From assembly GCA_003868215.1 (NCBI GenBank), contig QWDQ01000051.1, positions 1-64,000 of the forward strand: a stretch of DNA of 64,000 bases, written 5' to 3'. Made by a program: the position numbers and the translations under genes. Each line of letters begins with the position of its first letter. Positions within the stretch are counted from its first letter, which is position 1. Source of the DNA: Pseudophaeomoniella oleicola. Taxonomy: Eukaryota; Ascomycota; Eurotiomycetes; Phaeomoniellales; Phaeomoniellaceae. The notes beneath the pieces are model-generated. The model saw only the letters and a list, made by a program, of their open reading frames with translations. It did no database searches and was not told the origin of the DNA. This document shows positions 33,126-44,048 of this stretch, in pieces.

Positions 33126-34835
33126 CTAGTCGTCGATGGAAACCTGTTGCATCTTGCTCTCCAAGTCGTCAATAGGGCTCAAGTCGGTTTTCAGAAAGTT
33201 GATCAAAGTTTCCTCATCGATAACATAGGGTTGACGAGACGACAAGTCCTGGTAATACCGAATGGACGCCTCAATAGCCTTCCGCACTACTGATGTCGGT
33301 GCTTCATACCACTCTTCGTGCCCCTTCCCCTTGCATTGCTGGCCGGATTTTAGTGGGCATTGTTTCAACCGAACTGCGTATGGCAATAACAGATGGTGAC
33401 ACAACTTCTCGACCAATTGACCATGTCTGACCTTAACCACTTTGTCACACACTAGCGGATAGACTGGTCGATTGGTTCCGTAACACGCTTTATGCTCTGA
33501 GCCTCTCCTGTCCCAATCATTTGTCGAGCCAATTTTCACTTTACCGTCTGCTTGTGTGTCAAGAACGAAGAGGGCATATATGATTTCTCTGTTGTCGGGG
33601 TTTTCGAGCCATTTCAGGAGCTTTTTCTGTAGAGCTTTCACGTATAGTATTGGGTTCGGGTACTGTCGTGGATCTGTTGAGGTAATTCGGTCGCTATGGT
33701 CAATCCATTCCCATTTCGGGTCATCAACGCATTGGCGTCGAGTGGGCGTCGACGTAGACGAAATCTGCGTCTGGCCACGGGTGCGTGAACTGTTCGGCCG
33801 ATGCGTGCTGTTCCGTGGCATCTGGTCTTCTTCAGCCAATGTGGAGGAGTCATCCGTATCTCCTTCTTCGAATGCAATCCCAAGGTCGTCTGCGGCAGCA
33901 GGACTTATCGACGAGAGCTTGATGTCTATGCGATATTTCATTTCTTCCTGCGAGGCTGATCCTGGGATAGTAAGTTTGGTATGATGCACTATGGGCGTCG
34001 AAGATTGAGATTTGGCCGTGGGTCGTTGCGCGGTCCTTGGCGTCTTTGACGGTTCAGGGGATACTATTTTCTCACTGCCGCGAGGTCGAGCACGTGCTGC
34101 AGAAGATCGAATTTCGCGGTCCGTCTTATCGGCAGCGGTGCTCAGAGACGGCCGCGAGATGGCGGGACTTCTGCTCTGCGACGGGCAGGGTACCTGGATT
34201 GTTTCTGGATCGGTGGTCGCTCTTGGCAGCGGCGTGTGGCGCTCTTGATCGTGAGACCGAACGATATCGGGCGGCTCGGTAGTGCTTCTATCAAGCGTCG
34301 GATCTCGGATCTGTGATGACGCTTCTGTGAGTCCACGTTTCGTATCTGTTGGATGCTTCCCCACGATGTGCTTTTGAGGCGAGGCAGGCGATGGCAGCGA
34401 TGTTTTGTGAGGTGGGTTATCGCACTCCTTGTCTTTTCCCCGTTCTCGTGCTTCTGGGCGTGGTAGCGTTCCATTCGACGAACCTGGCTGTCCGCCAGGG
34501 ACTGCGGGTGGTATTTGCGTATGGGCAATGGTTGACGCCGAGGATATCTCACCCTTCACTATTGATGCGCGGCCGGTAAGTGCTGCGCCGCTTTCAGCTG
34601 GGTCTATCTCTATCCATTTTGTCGCAACACTATCCTGGTCTGCACCCTGGACCTTGGCCCCGATCGAGGATGTGTCCTCAGGAGATGTGATCAGTTTCCG
34701 CAATCTCCGCGGTTTCGGCGTAAGGATGCGTCTAGTGCTGGGGATATTGCCAGCTCCAGAGTCGATGCGCTCCTTCTCCAAGTCGCTTGAAAGCTGGGGC
34801 AGTGGGGCAGATGCGGTCTTGACTGGATTGCGCAT
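33126..34835 (-). CDS. T5orf172 / GIY-YIG-type DNA-binding domain protein, 569 residues
   Basis: A single frame from ATG at 34835 (MRNPVKTASAPLPQLS). The first ~370 residues are low-complexity and polar (S, P, T, R-rich), likely disordered. The C-terminal ~110 residues (about 418-525) carry the T5orf172 pattern: IIYALFVLDTQADGKVKIGS with TNDWDRR, then HGQLVEKLCHHLL, then a C-x8-C pair before HEEWYEAP. This matches the fungal branch of the GIY-YIG superfamily, named from a phage T5 ORF. Family members bind DNA and some may cut it; no function is established for this type. A 5' exon beyond the ATG is possible. Confidence 0.75.
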   Translation of the reverse strand: MRNPVKTASAPLPQLSSDLEKERIDSGAGNIPSTRRILTPKPRRLRKLITSPEDTSSIGAKVQGADQDSVATKWIEIDPAESGAALTGRASIVKGEISSASTIAHTQIPPAVPGGQPGSSNGTLPRPEARERGKDKECDNPPHKTSLPSPASPQKHIVGKHPTDTKRGLTEASSQIRDPTLDRSTTEPPDIVRSHDQERHTPLPRATTDPETIQVPCPSQSRSPAISRPSLSTAADKTDREIRSSAARARPRGSEKIVSPEPSKTPRTAQRPTAKSQSSTPIVHHTKLTIPGSASQEEMKYRIDIKLSSISPAAADDLGIAFEEGDTDDSSTLAEEDQMPRNSTHRPNSSRTRGQTQISSTSTPTRRQCVDDPKWEWIDHSDRITSTDPRQYPNPILYVKALQKKLLKWLENPDNREIIYALFVLDTQADGKVKIGSTNDWDRRGSEHKACYGTNRPVYPLVCDKVVKVRHGQLVEKLCHHLLLPYAVRLKQCPLKSGQQCKGKGHEEWYEAPTSVVRKAIEASIRYYQDLSSRQPYVIDEETLINFLKTDLSPIDDLESKMQQVSIDD

Positions 34836-35563
34836 AACTGGAGGGTCCCCGAGGATCACCGATCAACCCAAGCAAAATTCAGCGACACCGCACCGGCCGA
34901 AACTGAGGTAGGAGTTTCCGAGGGATATGAGCCAATATATACACGTTTTCGTTGCAGTGGGAAAGGTTGGCCCCCAGCGGTCACGGCTTGGCGACCCCCT
35001 AGGCAACCAACAACAAAACAAAAACAAAGGTAGAGCTTTTTGTGTAACCAGCAATCAAAACAAAAATAAAGATAGCTTCTTCGTGCAATTAGCGAACCAA
35101 TGAAAAAACAAAGATAGAGTCTCTTTGTGTAACCAGCAACCAATGAGAAAAACAAAAACAACGGCAGGACGACACAACAACAACAATATATCGGTAGCGG
35201 CAGAATCCAGTGCTTGCCATCGGAATCTGATCCATATAGTAAATCAGCTATGATGATCTTCTTTTTCGGCGTTCCTGGCATCAAGCAGGAGAACACATCT
35301 GGAGATATCGTCAAAGTTGCATGCAGACCAGGTCTGTCTTAGTGTCTTGATTTCATGCGTTGAAGCCGCGGGGAGGAACTGTCCACCACGCATGCTGGGG
35401 TGCTACTGATTTTCACGTCAGATTGAGGAGTAGTTGGATATATATTGGATCAATAAATATATTATTCATTCTTGAAACCCCCATTCTCTGAACATCATAG
35501 GATAGCTTTTTTATAACCCCATCAAATAGCGGCGAGTCTTGGGTGTTGCTTGCAGCTTGATAT
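34836..35563. other. Intergenic stretch with A-rich minisatellite
   Basis: Contains the minisatellite at 35002-35165 (separate entry). The minus frame across it (35314-34856) simply translates the repeat into LYLCFxxx units and is not accepted as a gene. Confidence 0.55.
35002..35165. repeat. Degenerate A-rich minisatellite, about four units
   Basis: Four units of roughly 40-50 bases share CAACCAA..AAACAAAG-TAGAG-T-TTTGTGTAACCAG. Units vary in length by several bases and are diverged, so the array is not young. Confidence 0.65.
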
Positions 35564-36823
35564 TTACTTCTTCTGCTGCTGCTCCTCGTAGAGTTGAAGA
35601 AGTTGACGCACGGAATCGTGAAGCATTTGCTCCTTTGTGATATATGGCTCCATTTGCAGCATTTTCCTCGGGGTGTCTGTGTCGATTGACCAGTATTTGA
35701 TCTGTTACAAGCATTGTTAGAGAGAACGAGCATGACACCTAAGTTGTTATCACTACTAGAGGAGAGACTTACGTTCTGCTTCTCAAGCACTGGCGTTTCT
35801 GGGTAGACTTGACGGATGATATCTGCCATCTTGAAATTTGTTGTTAGCTTCTTTTCCATTGATGCGCAGCACCCAAGAATTGCGTACCTCGGAGTAATCC
35901 ATTCCCCCGGTTGCGAGGATGAACCGATTCCTGTTCGCCGCAGGGCAAAGCAGCGCTTGGATATGGGCTTGAGCAACATTGCGAACATCGATCCAGTAAG
36001 GGTAGTCGACCATTTTAGGGACCTGGTCGGGATCCTTCATGATGTTCCACGTCCGGATATTGCTTATGCTGAGACCGTCTGGAACCTTGGGAGGGAGGAT
36101 GTATGGGCCACCGATCATTGTCGGTAGGATGGTTGCGACGGAAAAAGTAGGCTTGACGTTTTCGACAAAATCCCAGATGGCTTTTTCGGCGAGCTTCTTG
36201 GATGCACAGTAGCGGACGGAATCACGCCAGGGCTGAGACCATTGGTTCATGTCAAGGTTCGGATCCGCCGCTTCGTCCCATGTGATCGGATTCCAATCAT
36301 GGCCTGTCGTTGCTGTCAGTCAAACATGTCTCTGGATTTCAAACGAGAGTCAAGGCGAACCGCTGTAAGTGTATCCTGGACGATAACCATGTGCTAAATC
36401 AAGCACGGCAGCAAGTGAGCTTGTTATGACGACGCCTTTAAGCTTCGGAGCTTTCAACGCAGAGTTGAGCAGGGACGTTGTTCCACTAAGTGCCGGCCCT
36501 AAAAGATCCCTCGCAATATCCTCGACTTCGAAAACCACGGGCGATGCAACATGTGCAATGTAAGTGATATCGCTGTTACTAAGAATGTCATCGAAAGCGC
36601 CGCTTGCTTTGATATCAGAGATGAAGCCAAACGAAAGCCGATCAGTCTTCCCTGAGTAATTTGCGCGTAGAGGAGCAGCAGATTTCTCGGAGCGAACTGT
36701 TGCTAGAACTTTGGGTTGGCCGGGATGGTTCAAGAGTTGGTCAACGAGATGTTGACCGACATGGCCGTTGGCACCCGTGACCAGTACAACATCAGAAGGC
36801 GTGAACTGTGCGATTTGCGCCAT
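35564..36823 (-). CDS. Extended short-chain reductase (dihydroflavonol-reductase/Gre2-like), 357 residues
   Basis: Four exons: 36823-36361, 36303-35888, 35829-35773 and 35701-35564. The introns are 57, 58 and 71 bases, all GT-AG; exon lengths sum to 1074. The nucleotide-binding motif is TGANGHVGQH (residues 16-25). The catalytic pair is Y186-x3-K190 (RYCASKKLAEKA), and the serine lies in GVVITSSLAAVLD. Downstream segments (FSVATILPTMIGGPYI, WIDVRNVAQAHIQALL) fit NAD(P)H-dependent aldehyde/ketone reductases of the Gre2 and dihydroflavonol-4-reductase group. Probably cytosolic and acting on small carbonyls; substrate unknown. It lies 1.8 kb from a second, different reductase gene, with regulator-like debris between them. 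Confidence 0.8.
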
Positions 36824-38625
36824 GACTGAACTCTAAGCAAGATATATCTACCTTATTGATCTAATAACCAATGGACAGTGAAAGAGCATGAGCTGCGATG
36901 AGAGTTTGAAAACATGTGAGCGAGGAACATTTATGACGTGAAGGCGATAAGAAACGGATCGAACGGAACATTCGGTCCGACTGTTACGCTGGGACTGGAA
37001 AAACTATAGTGCGGACTCTCCCCGTTTTCGCGGCCGATCACCGCCGTTCTTCTTCTTCTTCAAAGCAACTTCTTCTGCATCCTTGCATCCTTGCATCCTT
37101 TCAATCATGAGATATTGACGTCGAGACCAGTGTCAGTGATGATTGAACTCATATCGTCCCGGAAAGTCGACAGAATGATTGATACCCCAGCATTTCTAGG
37201 AAGGTCGTCTGGTTCCTGACATGCTTCCAGACCAGCAGTGCGACAAGTCCTTAAAATCTGCCTGCAAAGTCGAATGCATGGGCTCATGGATGTCAAACGA
37301 ATGACATCGCAAGCCTTTGGCTGCAACATTATTGTCCAATTGGTAAGTCCCAGTTGCCACAATAGCTGCTAGTTCTGCGATTCGGCCCCGAGATATGGAC
37401 GATGGCATTGCGAGGAGGAAGGCAAGAGACCTCGGAGTTTGGTATGACTATGGCGTTGTTGTTCGGTCAAGGCATTCTCATTGATTTCTCGTCGTATGTG
37501 GAGCGAAAGAGGTAAGTATAGGGTACTCGTGACTTGTCGCGTTAGCCCCTGAAAGGCTTGATGCAGTGTCTCGCAAAACAATCTCTGCTTGATCTCCGAA
37601 AATGGGATATGCTTCTGGTTCGATCCGGATACAGTTGACGATATCTTCACTCACTGTTAGACGAGGAGGTAAGTCAGATAGACGGAGCTTTTTTTCGTGC
37701 GGAATGATGCAGGATCCCGAAAGTGCTGCGATCATTAAATCATTATCGTCGGAGGAATTCCTCATGAGCGAACTGAGCTGTCCAATCGCAGAGATGCTGT
37801 GGTTTAAGGAGCTCATCCAGACCTGCCCTGGGCATATAAGCTCGCTTATCAGTCATCTCAGTTTCACTTGATACCCCTGCAGGCGCTACCAAGCCAGCAG
37901 ACATGGCGCCATTCTTTGACTTCGAAAGATTGCGAGTGAGTGTCTAAGATACTAAACAGGGTCCCATCCTTCGATGAAACAATATGCATCCTGAAAGCTA
38001 TAATAAAGTGAGCTTATCTTCCGACATCGGTCAGAGATTGGTAGCCGTTTTTGGCCGAAATTGCCTCCCTTTTACCCGGTTTTCATGGAGAGCGTACGAA
38101 CCGACTCATCCCCAAATCCCCCTCACCCATCTGTGCAATCCGTTCCATCTGTTCCATCTGTGGGTGTTGCAAAGGGTCGGCCCGATATCAAGCGAATACG
38201 CCCCCATGGGCCGAGGTTTTGGCGGAGATCTGCAACGGATTTCTGCGACGAAAGTGTGCTTCGTTCTTCTCGGTCGAAAAGACTTTGACGCGATCAACGC
38301 AGATCTTGCGATTAGACATGAACTACTGCATGAGACAATGCAGATCCTGAGCTTCTTATCCAACTGCCGACATGCAATTGCTCAGACCCATGCATAAAGG
38401 TTCCATCGCAATGCAGATACAGCTCCTGGAGCTCTTCACCGAAACTCAACTCTCGGGCGTTAAATGAAGCGATGACGTGCTATATTAGTTAACAGCAGGG
38501 AAAACGGTCCCCTTCAGCTGATCAATCGGGTCAACATGTGGGAATGCCTACACACTTACGTAGTATAAGGAGCAGCGAGGACCACATCATGTCTTCTGTG
38601 ATCAAACTGCCACACCACTGAAGCG
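36824..38625. other. Intergenic stretch with possible regulator debris
   Basis: Two head-to-head reductase genes bracket it. Minus frames at 37816-37478 (ISAIGQLSSLMRNSSDDNDL), 37650-37369 (FSEIKQRLFCETLHQAFQ) and 37408-37105 look protein-like in composition and overlap as if parts of one interrupted gene. The style resembles the poorly conserved C-terminal part of fungal regulators, but no domain is recognisable. A TTC run and CATCCTTG repeats lie at 37047-37100. Confidence 0.4.
37105..37816 (-). pseudogene. Possible broken gene, family uncertain
   Basis: Starting at 37816 (MSSLNHSISAIGQLSS), a 112-residue frame runs through RLTVSEDIVNCIRIEPEA. A second frame takes over within the overlap (IPFSEIKQRLFC, LYLPLSLHIRREINENAL) and a third follows (SRGRIAELAAIVATGTYQLD). 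No clean introns join them. I would call it debris of a regulator-like gene with low confidence; it could also be an intact gene with introns I failed to see. Confidence 0.25.
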
Positions 38626-40092
38626 ATGAGAATCATGGGCCTGACATCGGAGAAGGTAGCTTTTGTTACCGGGGCCAATGGCATCACCGGCTTCTCGATT
38701 GTCGAACATCTGATCCGGCAACCCAAGGAGGAATGGTACGCGCATAGCTTTTCAAAAGACACTCGCATACAAATCTGGATCGCTGATTAAGTATCCGTGG
38801 TTGGTCTAGGTCGAAGATCATTGTGACTTCTCGACGACCGCTTCCTCACGCCTGGATTGATCCGCGAGTCGAATTCGTTGCCGTAGACTTTTTGGAGCCC
38901 GTGGAAAAGATCATCGCGAAGCTGAAGGACATCTGCGCCACGGTCACGCATGCGTACTTTACTTCCTACGTCCACACCGACGACTTTAAGCAGCTTCGCG
39001 ACAGCAACGTGCCCCTGTTCAAGAACTTCATCGTCGCCGTGGACGCCGTATGCTTGAAGCTTCAGCGAGTGTGTCTCCAGACCGGAGGAAAGGTGGGTTT
39101 CGAATTACCTCGGGAACATCTCATCTTCTGTGCAGATTCTTCTGGCCAAAAGGGAGTGCTAAGGTGACATTGTTAGTACTACGGCGTGCATCTGGGACCG
39201 GTCAAAGTCCCTTTGGAAGAGACGTTTCCTCGTTACGACGACAAGGGATATAACTTCTACTACGTGCAGGAGGACTACCTGAGGGAAGCGCAGCAGCGAC
39301 GGAATACCTGGTCGTACAATATCATCCGTCCGAATGCCATCAACGGCTACTCACCTCACGGTAAGCTTGCACTGGATTTCAGGCTACTCCGAAGTTCCAT
39401 ACTCACGTGGCGTGCTTCACAGCGAATGGTATGTCCGAGGCATTAACCATTGCGATCTACATGTTGATATGCCGTCAACTCAACCAACCGGCACAGTTTC
39501 CCGGAAATGAATATTTTTGGAACTCGATCGACGACAACTCCTACGCCCCTAGCCTCGCGGATCTCACCGTATGGGCTACAACCCATGATCAGTGTAAAGA
39601 CGAAGTGTTTAATCACACGAATGGAGATGTTTTTGTCTGGAAACACATGTGGCAGGATACGGCAGCATATTTCGGCGTCGAGGTACAATACTCTTTCCCA
39701 TTCAACAGTGCACTGCGTTGTACTCACTAGCACCAAGCTAACAATCCCCCTCCCCATAGGCCCCCGAACCCAAATTCGCCCACGCCGCCGGCCACGGCGA
39801 CACCCTCCGCAACGAAATCGACATGGTCGAATGGGCCAAAGACAAACGCGACACCTGGACCACCGTCGTGCAAACCTACGGCGGCAGCCTCGAAGCCTTC
39901 GACTGGGGCACCTGGGGCTTCTTCAACTGGGCGACAGGCAAATCCTGGCTGACCATCTCGTCGATCAACAAGGCGCGCAAGCTGGGCTGGCAGCGCACCG
40001 ACAGGACGTTTGACACGTGGATCGAGACGTTCCGATCGTTTGAGAATGCGGGGGTTTTGCCGGCGCATGCGGCGTTGGTGAAGAGGGATTGA
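38626..40092 (+). CDS. PRISE-type reductase (progesterone 5-beta-reductase/iridoid-synthase-like), 389 residues
   Basis: Five exons: 38626-38735, 38810-39092, 39177-39360, 39423-39682 and 39760-40092. All introns are GT-AG (74, 84, 62 and 77 bases) and the sum is 1170. The cofactor motif is VTGANGITGFS (residues 14-24). The family-specific active site is present: Lys in QTGGK (131) and Tyr in NFYYVQED (159/160), replacing the usual YxxxK. IIRPNAINGYSP and the C-terminal WGFFNWATGKSW also fit. These enzymes reduce activated C=C bonds of enones with NADPH. In fungi they often sit in secondary-metabolite clusters; no synthase gene is in view here. The ATG at 38635 is an alternative start. Confidence 0.8.
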
Positions 40093-41160
40093 GGGATTAG
40101 AAGAAAAGAAGTAGATTATAAAATATAGAATATAGAAATATATCATGTTTCTCACCATTTCCGTGCCGTTTGATACATACTCCCGAATTCTACTCCTACC
40201 ACATCAAAATATATATTCACTCCCCATACCCATATCCATATCCATAATAAATTAGCAACAAATTCTCTCCTGCTCTGCTCTGCTCTGCTCTGCTCTGCTC
40301 TGCTCTGCTCTGCTCTGCTCTGCTCTGCTCTGCTCTGCTCTGACTAAATACATCTATTCACCTAGCTAGCTAGCTATATAAGAATAGATATACATATATA
40401 AAAATATATACCTATCCAATAACAATAATAATATATTTCGAATGTTCAAAAAGATCTAGATACTAACCAATATCTCTAGAGACTCTACCGTACCGTACCG
40501 TAACCCGTAAATCAAACCAAATCAAATCAAACCAAGACAAGACAAAAAAGATAATAAAAAAGAATAAAGTAATCAGTAAACCTCTCTTCCTCTCTCTCTC
40601 CCTTTCTCATCTTTAGAAGAAGAAAGAAAAAAACTAAATTTCTAGACTAGGACGAATTCAATTTTCAGCAAAAAAATATACATTATATATATAGTCATCG
40701 ACGCATCGACTCAGAGGGGTAAAAAAACGTCGTCAACTCTGGAGAAAGTCGAGAAAGAGACCAGAAGAGGGTGGTCGGTTGACTGGATAAGGGAGAAAAG
40801 TGCGATTATGTTATCAAATAGGAATAAGATAGTATGAAGAGGCTGAAGCTCTAATGACTCAGGTGGACGGGACTAGGAATATAGAGAGAGGGATGATCTG
40901 GGAAGGGATATAATGCAAATCGTTCACGTTGATCCTAGTATATCAGGTTTCTTCTACAAGATTAAAGATCCATCTGTTGAACTGCTTGATCCCACAACAG
41001 CCACTCCAAGAGTCAAATTAAGTATCTGTAACATTATCTGTTCTATTAAGGCCCGCCGCTCGTCGTATTAATCCACCTGCAACGCCGTACAAACAAACGA
41101 GAATCGTAGAAAATATCCACCAACCCCGGGCTATGTGCAAAGAGACGAGGTATCAGCCGA
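40093..41160. other. Intergenic stretch, simple repeats
   Basis: No gene. It contains the pentanucleotide array (separate entry) and CTAG-, TA- and A-rich low-complexity DNA. Confidence 0.6.
40271..40342 (+). repeat. Pentanucleotide microsatellite, 14 perfect TGCTC units
   Basis: Fourteen uninterrupted TGCTC units. The length and perfection point to a recent, probably variable array. Confidence 0.9.
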
Positions 41161-44048
41161 TCACCAGGCAAAGGTCATCAGTCCCGGATTCAGCGCCAAA
41201 GGTAGCAACAGGTGGCTGAAGACCAAGCTCGCCATGGGGATAATCGCGTTGACCTGCGTGATGCCCCAAGAGAAGGGGATGAAGCTTGCAGGTAGACCCA
41301 AGATGATCATGCCGGCTATCATAACGATGCTGAAGCTGAAACTGAACCAGAATTTGCGCAACGTCCTGGGTGCCTCGACGAAGAAGTTGGAGAATTCAAG
41401 CGTCTTGGCCGTCGCGCCCCAGGTCATGTTGATTTCGAACATATGGGCCAGCAAGGCTTCGGAGACGTGGATCGAGGTACCACCGATAAAGATAAAGAGC
41501 ATAAAGAGCCATTTGAAGTTTTCGAGGAGTGAGGGAATGAAGTCTTTTTCACCGATGCGGTAACGCATCGTGGCGAGGGCGACGTTGCCCAATCCGTTGA
41601 AGACCAGGATGACAACCAACCACACTTTCCACGAGGAGAGGTAATACTTGTCGATATCTGTTCACGTCAGCATTCCGGCAAGCGGCGAAATCGGCAAGGC
41701 ATAACTTACAGCCATCAAACCAGCCGATAATAAAGTAGTTGGCCAGGGTCATGATCCACGAAACACCGATCGCGTAATATGTGCCAATGTAAGCAATGAT
41801 GTTGACCTTGGACGCGATCGGCATGTTTGAGCCCAAGAACTTGCGGAAGAGAGGCGTGAACGGCCCGCGGATGACCCAGAAGCGGATTGGATGGAAGACA
41901 AGTTCGTTGCAACCGTAGGCATACTTTTGCCACCGAGCGAGTTCGTCATGGACCTAAACACAAATCAGCGTTTGCCGAAATCGTGAGCGGAGCGGCGCGA
42001 AACTTACCGTCAGAGAAACACCTTCTTTGAAGCCATCGCCAGCCCAGGCCGCAAGACGGGTGATGTAGCCTTTGATCTGCAGGCGAAGCGCCATGTCGAA
42101 ATCCTCAGAAACGTGCGATTCTGACCAAAACTTGATGACGTCGTCCTCTTCAAAGGCAACATCCTGCACAGCAGACCAGCGCAAAAAGGCATTGTGGCCA
42201 ACGAACGGAGCAACATCGCCGTTGGCGACACCGAAACGGATAGCGGAGTAGATGAGGTTAGTGAAGAACGTGATTCCGTTTTCAAAGTAGTTGTGAGCGA
42301 CCTGCATGACACCAGACGAGAATTGAAGGATGGCGACCTCTGGATCGATTTCCAGTTCGCTGACGGCGTCGAGGAGAGAATCAGAAGGCACTCGGGTGTC
42401 GGAGTCGACTATATCGGTGTCAGTCACACAGTCTCGTAGAGGAAGACGAGGGTTGCAAAAGATGGAATTGGGATGACTTACTAATCAAGATGTAATCGCC
42501 GATGCGGATATTGCCGTCAGCCCAAGCTGTATGTCCGGTGGCGGCAAGGGTTTCCTCTAGAACGCGGGACGTGGCTTCGGCTTCATCCGTTGACGTCCAG
42601 CCTTCGAACCGATCAAGGCTCATCAGCTTATCCTCGAGGGTACACGAAATGGCAAGAGCGTAGTTCATGTTGGAGGCTTTCTTGAACTTGCCCTTTCTCT
42701 TGAACCCGTCTGGCGAGGCGTCGTGGGCCGGTCGTGCGACCCAGCCGATGTTGTTGTCAGCGTAAAAGGCGATACGTTCGTCTCTCTCCTCGGCGCTGAG
42801 CAGCTGCAGGCCGTCGTCGTTGAAGAAGATGTTGGCGGACCCTCCTTGCAGCTCGTACGTCGAGATGGCCTTCTTGATCGACTGCACCGTCGGTATGATG
42901 ACCTCTCTCAAGCTTTCCTTGTAGACCGGGCACTGGATGGTGACGTGGGGAAAGTACCTCGTCAACCTCGGGGATCTGTGTGCGCTGTAGTATTTCGAAT
43001 TGATGTTCATCTGGTTGACGGGGCCGAAGAGCTGGGCGATGTCGGTGACGAAGGCGTTGAAGAAGAACATGCCGAAGAACATCCAGATCGGCGTGAAGGC
43101 GAGGAAGGCGAACCGGGTGTAAGGGCTTTTGACGAAGCCCATTTCGGTGCGGGCCTCGAGAAGCAGCGAACGAAGACTGAGACCCAAGGCAGCAATCATG
43201 AGTACAAACGCCACACACACCACGAACGTGTTGATCATGACGGTCGGGCGACGCCGAGGGGCCGCTTCTTCTACCGACCCTTCATCGGACGACGGGACTT
43301 CTTTTTCGTTGATGGCGGTGAGATCGAGTTTCGACCCGGCATTGGACACGATCTTGCTCTGGTACGGGTCCCTGGTCCAGAAGAGCTGCATGACCTCCCA
43401 TTCTATCGTCTTGGCGCGGGTCAGCAGGTTGACCGCGTCGTCATCCCAGACCACGAGCATCGCTTCGGACGCGATGACGGCAGCGAATTGGTGGGTCCTC
43501 GCCCTCGCAAGAGCCGCGACATCCCGAACGACCTGCACGGCGAGGCCGTTAAGCATGGGCATCTCCACCGTATTCGGCGAGGATTCGATATAGGCACGAA
43601 TGACAGTAGAATGAACCGTCATGGCGGACTGTCAACATGGTCAGCAATGGCGCGCCACTTCATCACGGCTTCCACGTACTTGAACATTGAGGTCTCTCAG
43701 CGAAGCAGCCAGGGCCGACTCTGCGAGCTCCGGCGGGTTGGACAGATAATTGTCTCGCCCAATACGCAGCAGCACACCTTCAGTCTGTTTCTCTCCATTC
43801 GATCTCCAACCACTGTTCCCTTGCTGTTGGTAAAGATAGTTGACCATGACCTGGTTCTTCACCATGTCGAGCGCCTCTCTGCGACCCTGGAGGCCGCTGT
43901 CAAAGGATGAGCGCGAGGTCGGCAGGCTGGGGGTTGCCGAGGGGTCAAAGGGAGAGGTGAACGGATTCGACATGCTTGGGCTCGTCGAGCCAGCGGTGCT
44001 CGACGAGGCCTTCTTGCCATGCTTCCAGATGTTGAACCTTCCAACCAT
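41161..44048 (-). CDS. tft1: Tft1-like GT2 mixed-linkage beta-glucan synthase, 885 residues
   Basis: Five exons: 44048-43680, 43628-42482, 42408-42008, 41953-41710 and 41657-41161. The introns are 51, 73, 54 and 52 bases; the sum is 2658. A polar ~250-residue N-terminal part precedes two membrane spans (FVVCVAFVLMIAALGLSL; FAFLAFTPIWMFFGMFFF). The family-2 glycosyltransferase domain follows: HVTIQCPVYKESLREVI, ANIFFNDDGLQLL, ILIIDSDTRVPSDS and HVSEDFDMALRLQIKGY. About five C-terminal spans follow (AYIGTYYAIGVSWIMTL; MIAGMIILGLPASFIPF). The layout and these segments match fungal proteins related to Aspergillus fumigatus Tft1, which makes beta-1,3;1,4-glucan at the plasma membrane. Assignment rests on remembered family features, not on a search. 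A GH16 gene lies divergently upstream. Confidence 0.7.

Noticed and set aside
34856-35314. 152-residue minus ORF with LYLCFCF repeats
   Set aside because: The repeated hydrophobic units are the translation of a minisatellite.
42723-43910. 395-residue plus-strand ORF
   Set aside because: It is the antisense shadow of exon 2 and part of exon 1 of the GT2 synthase, produced by high GC at third positions.
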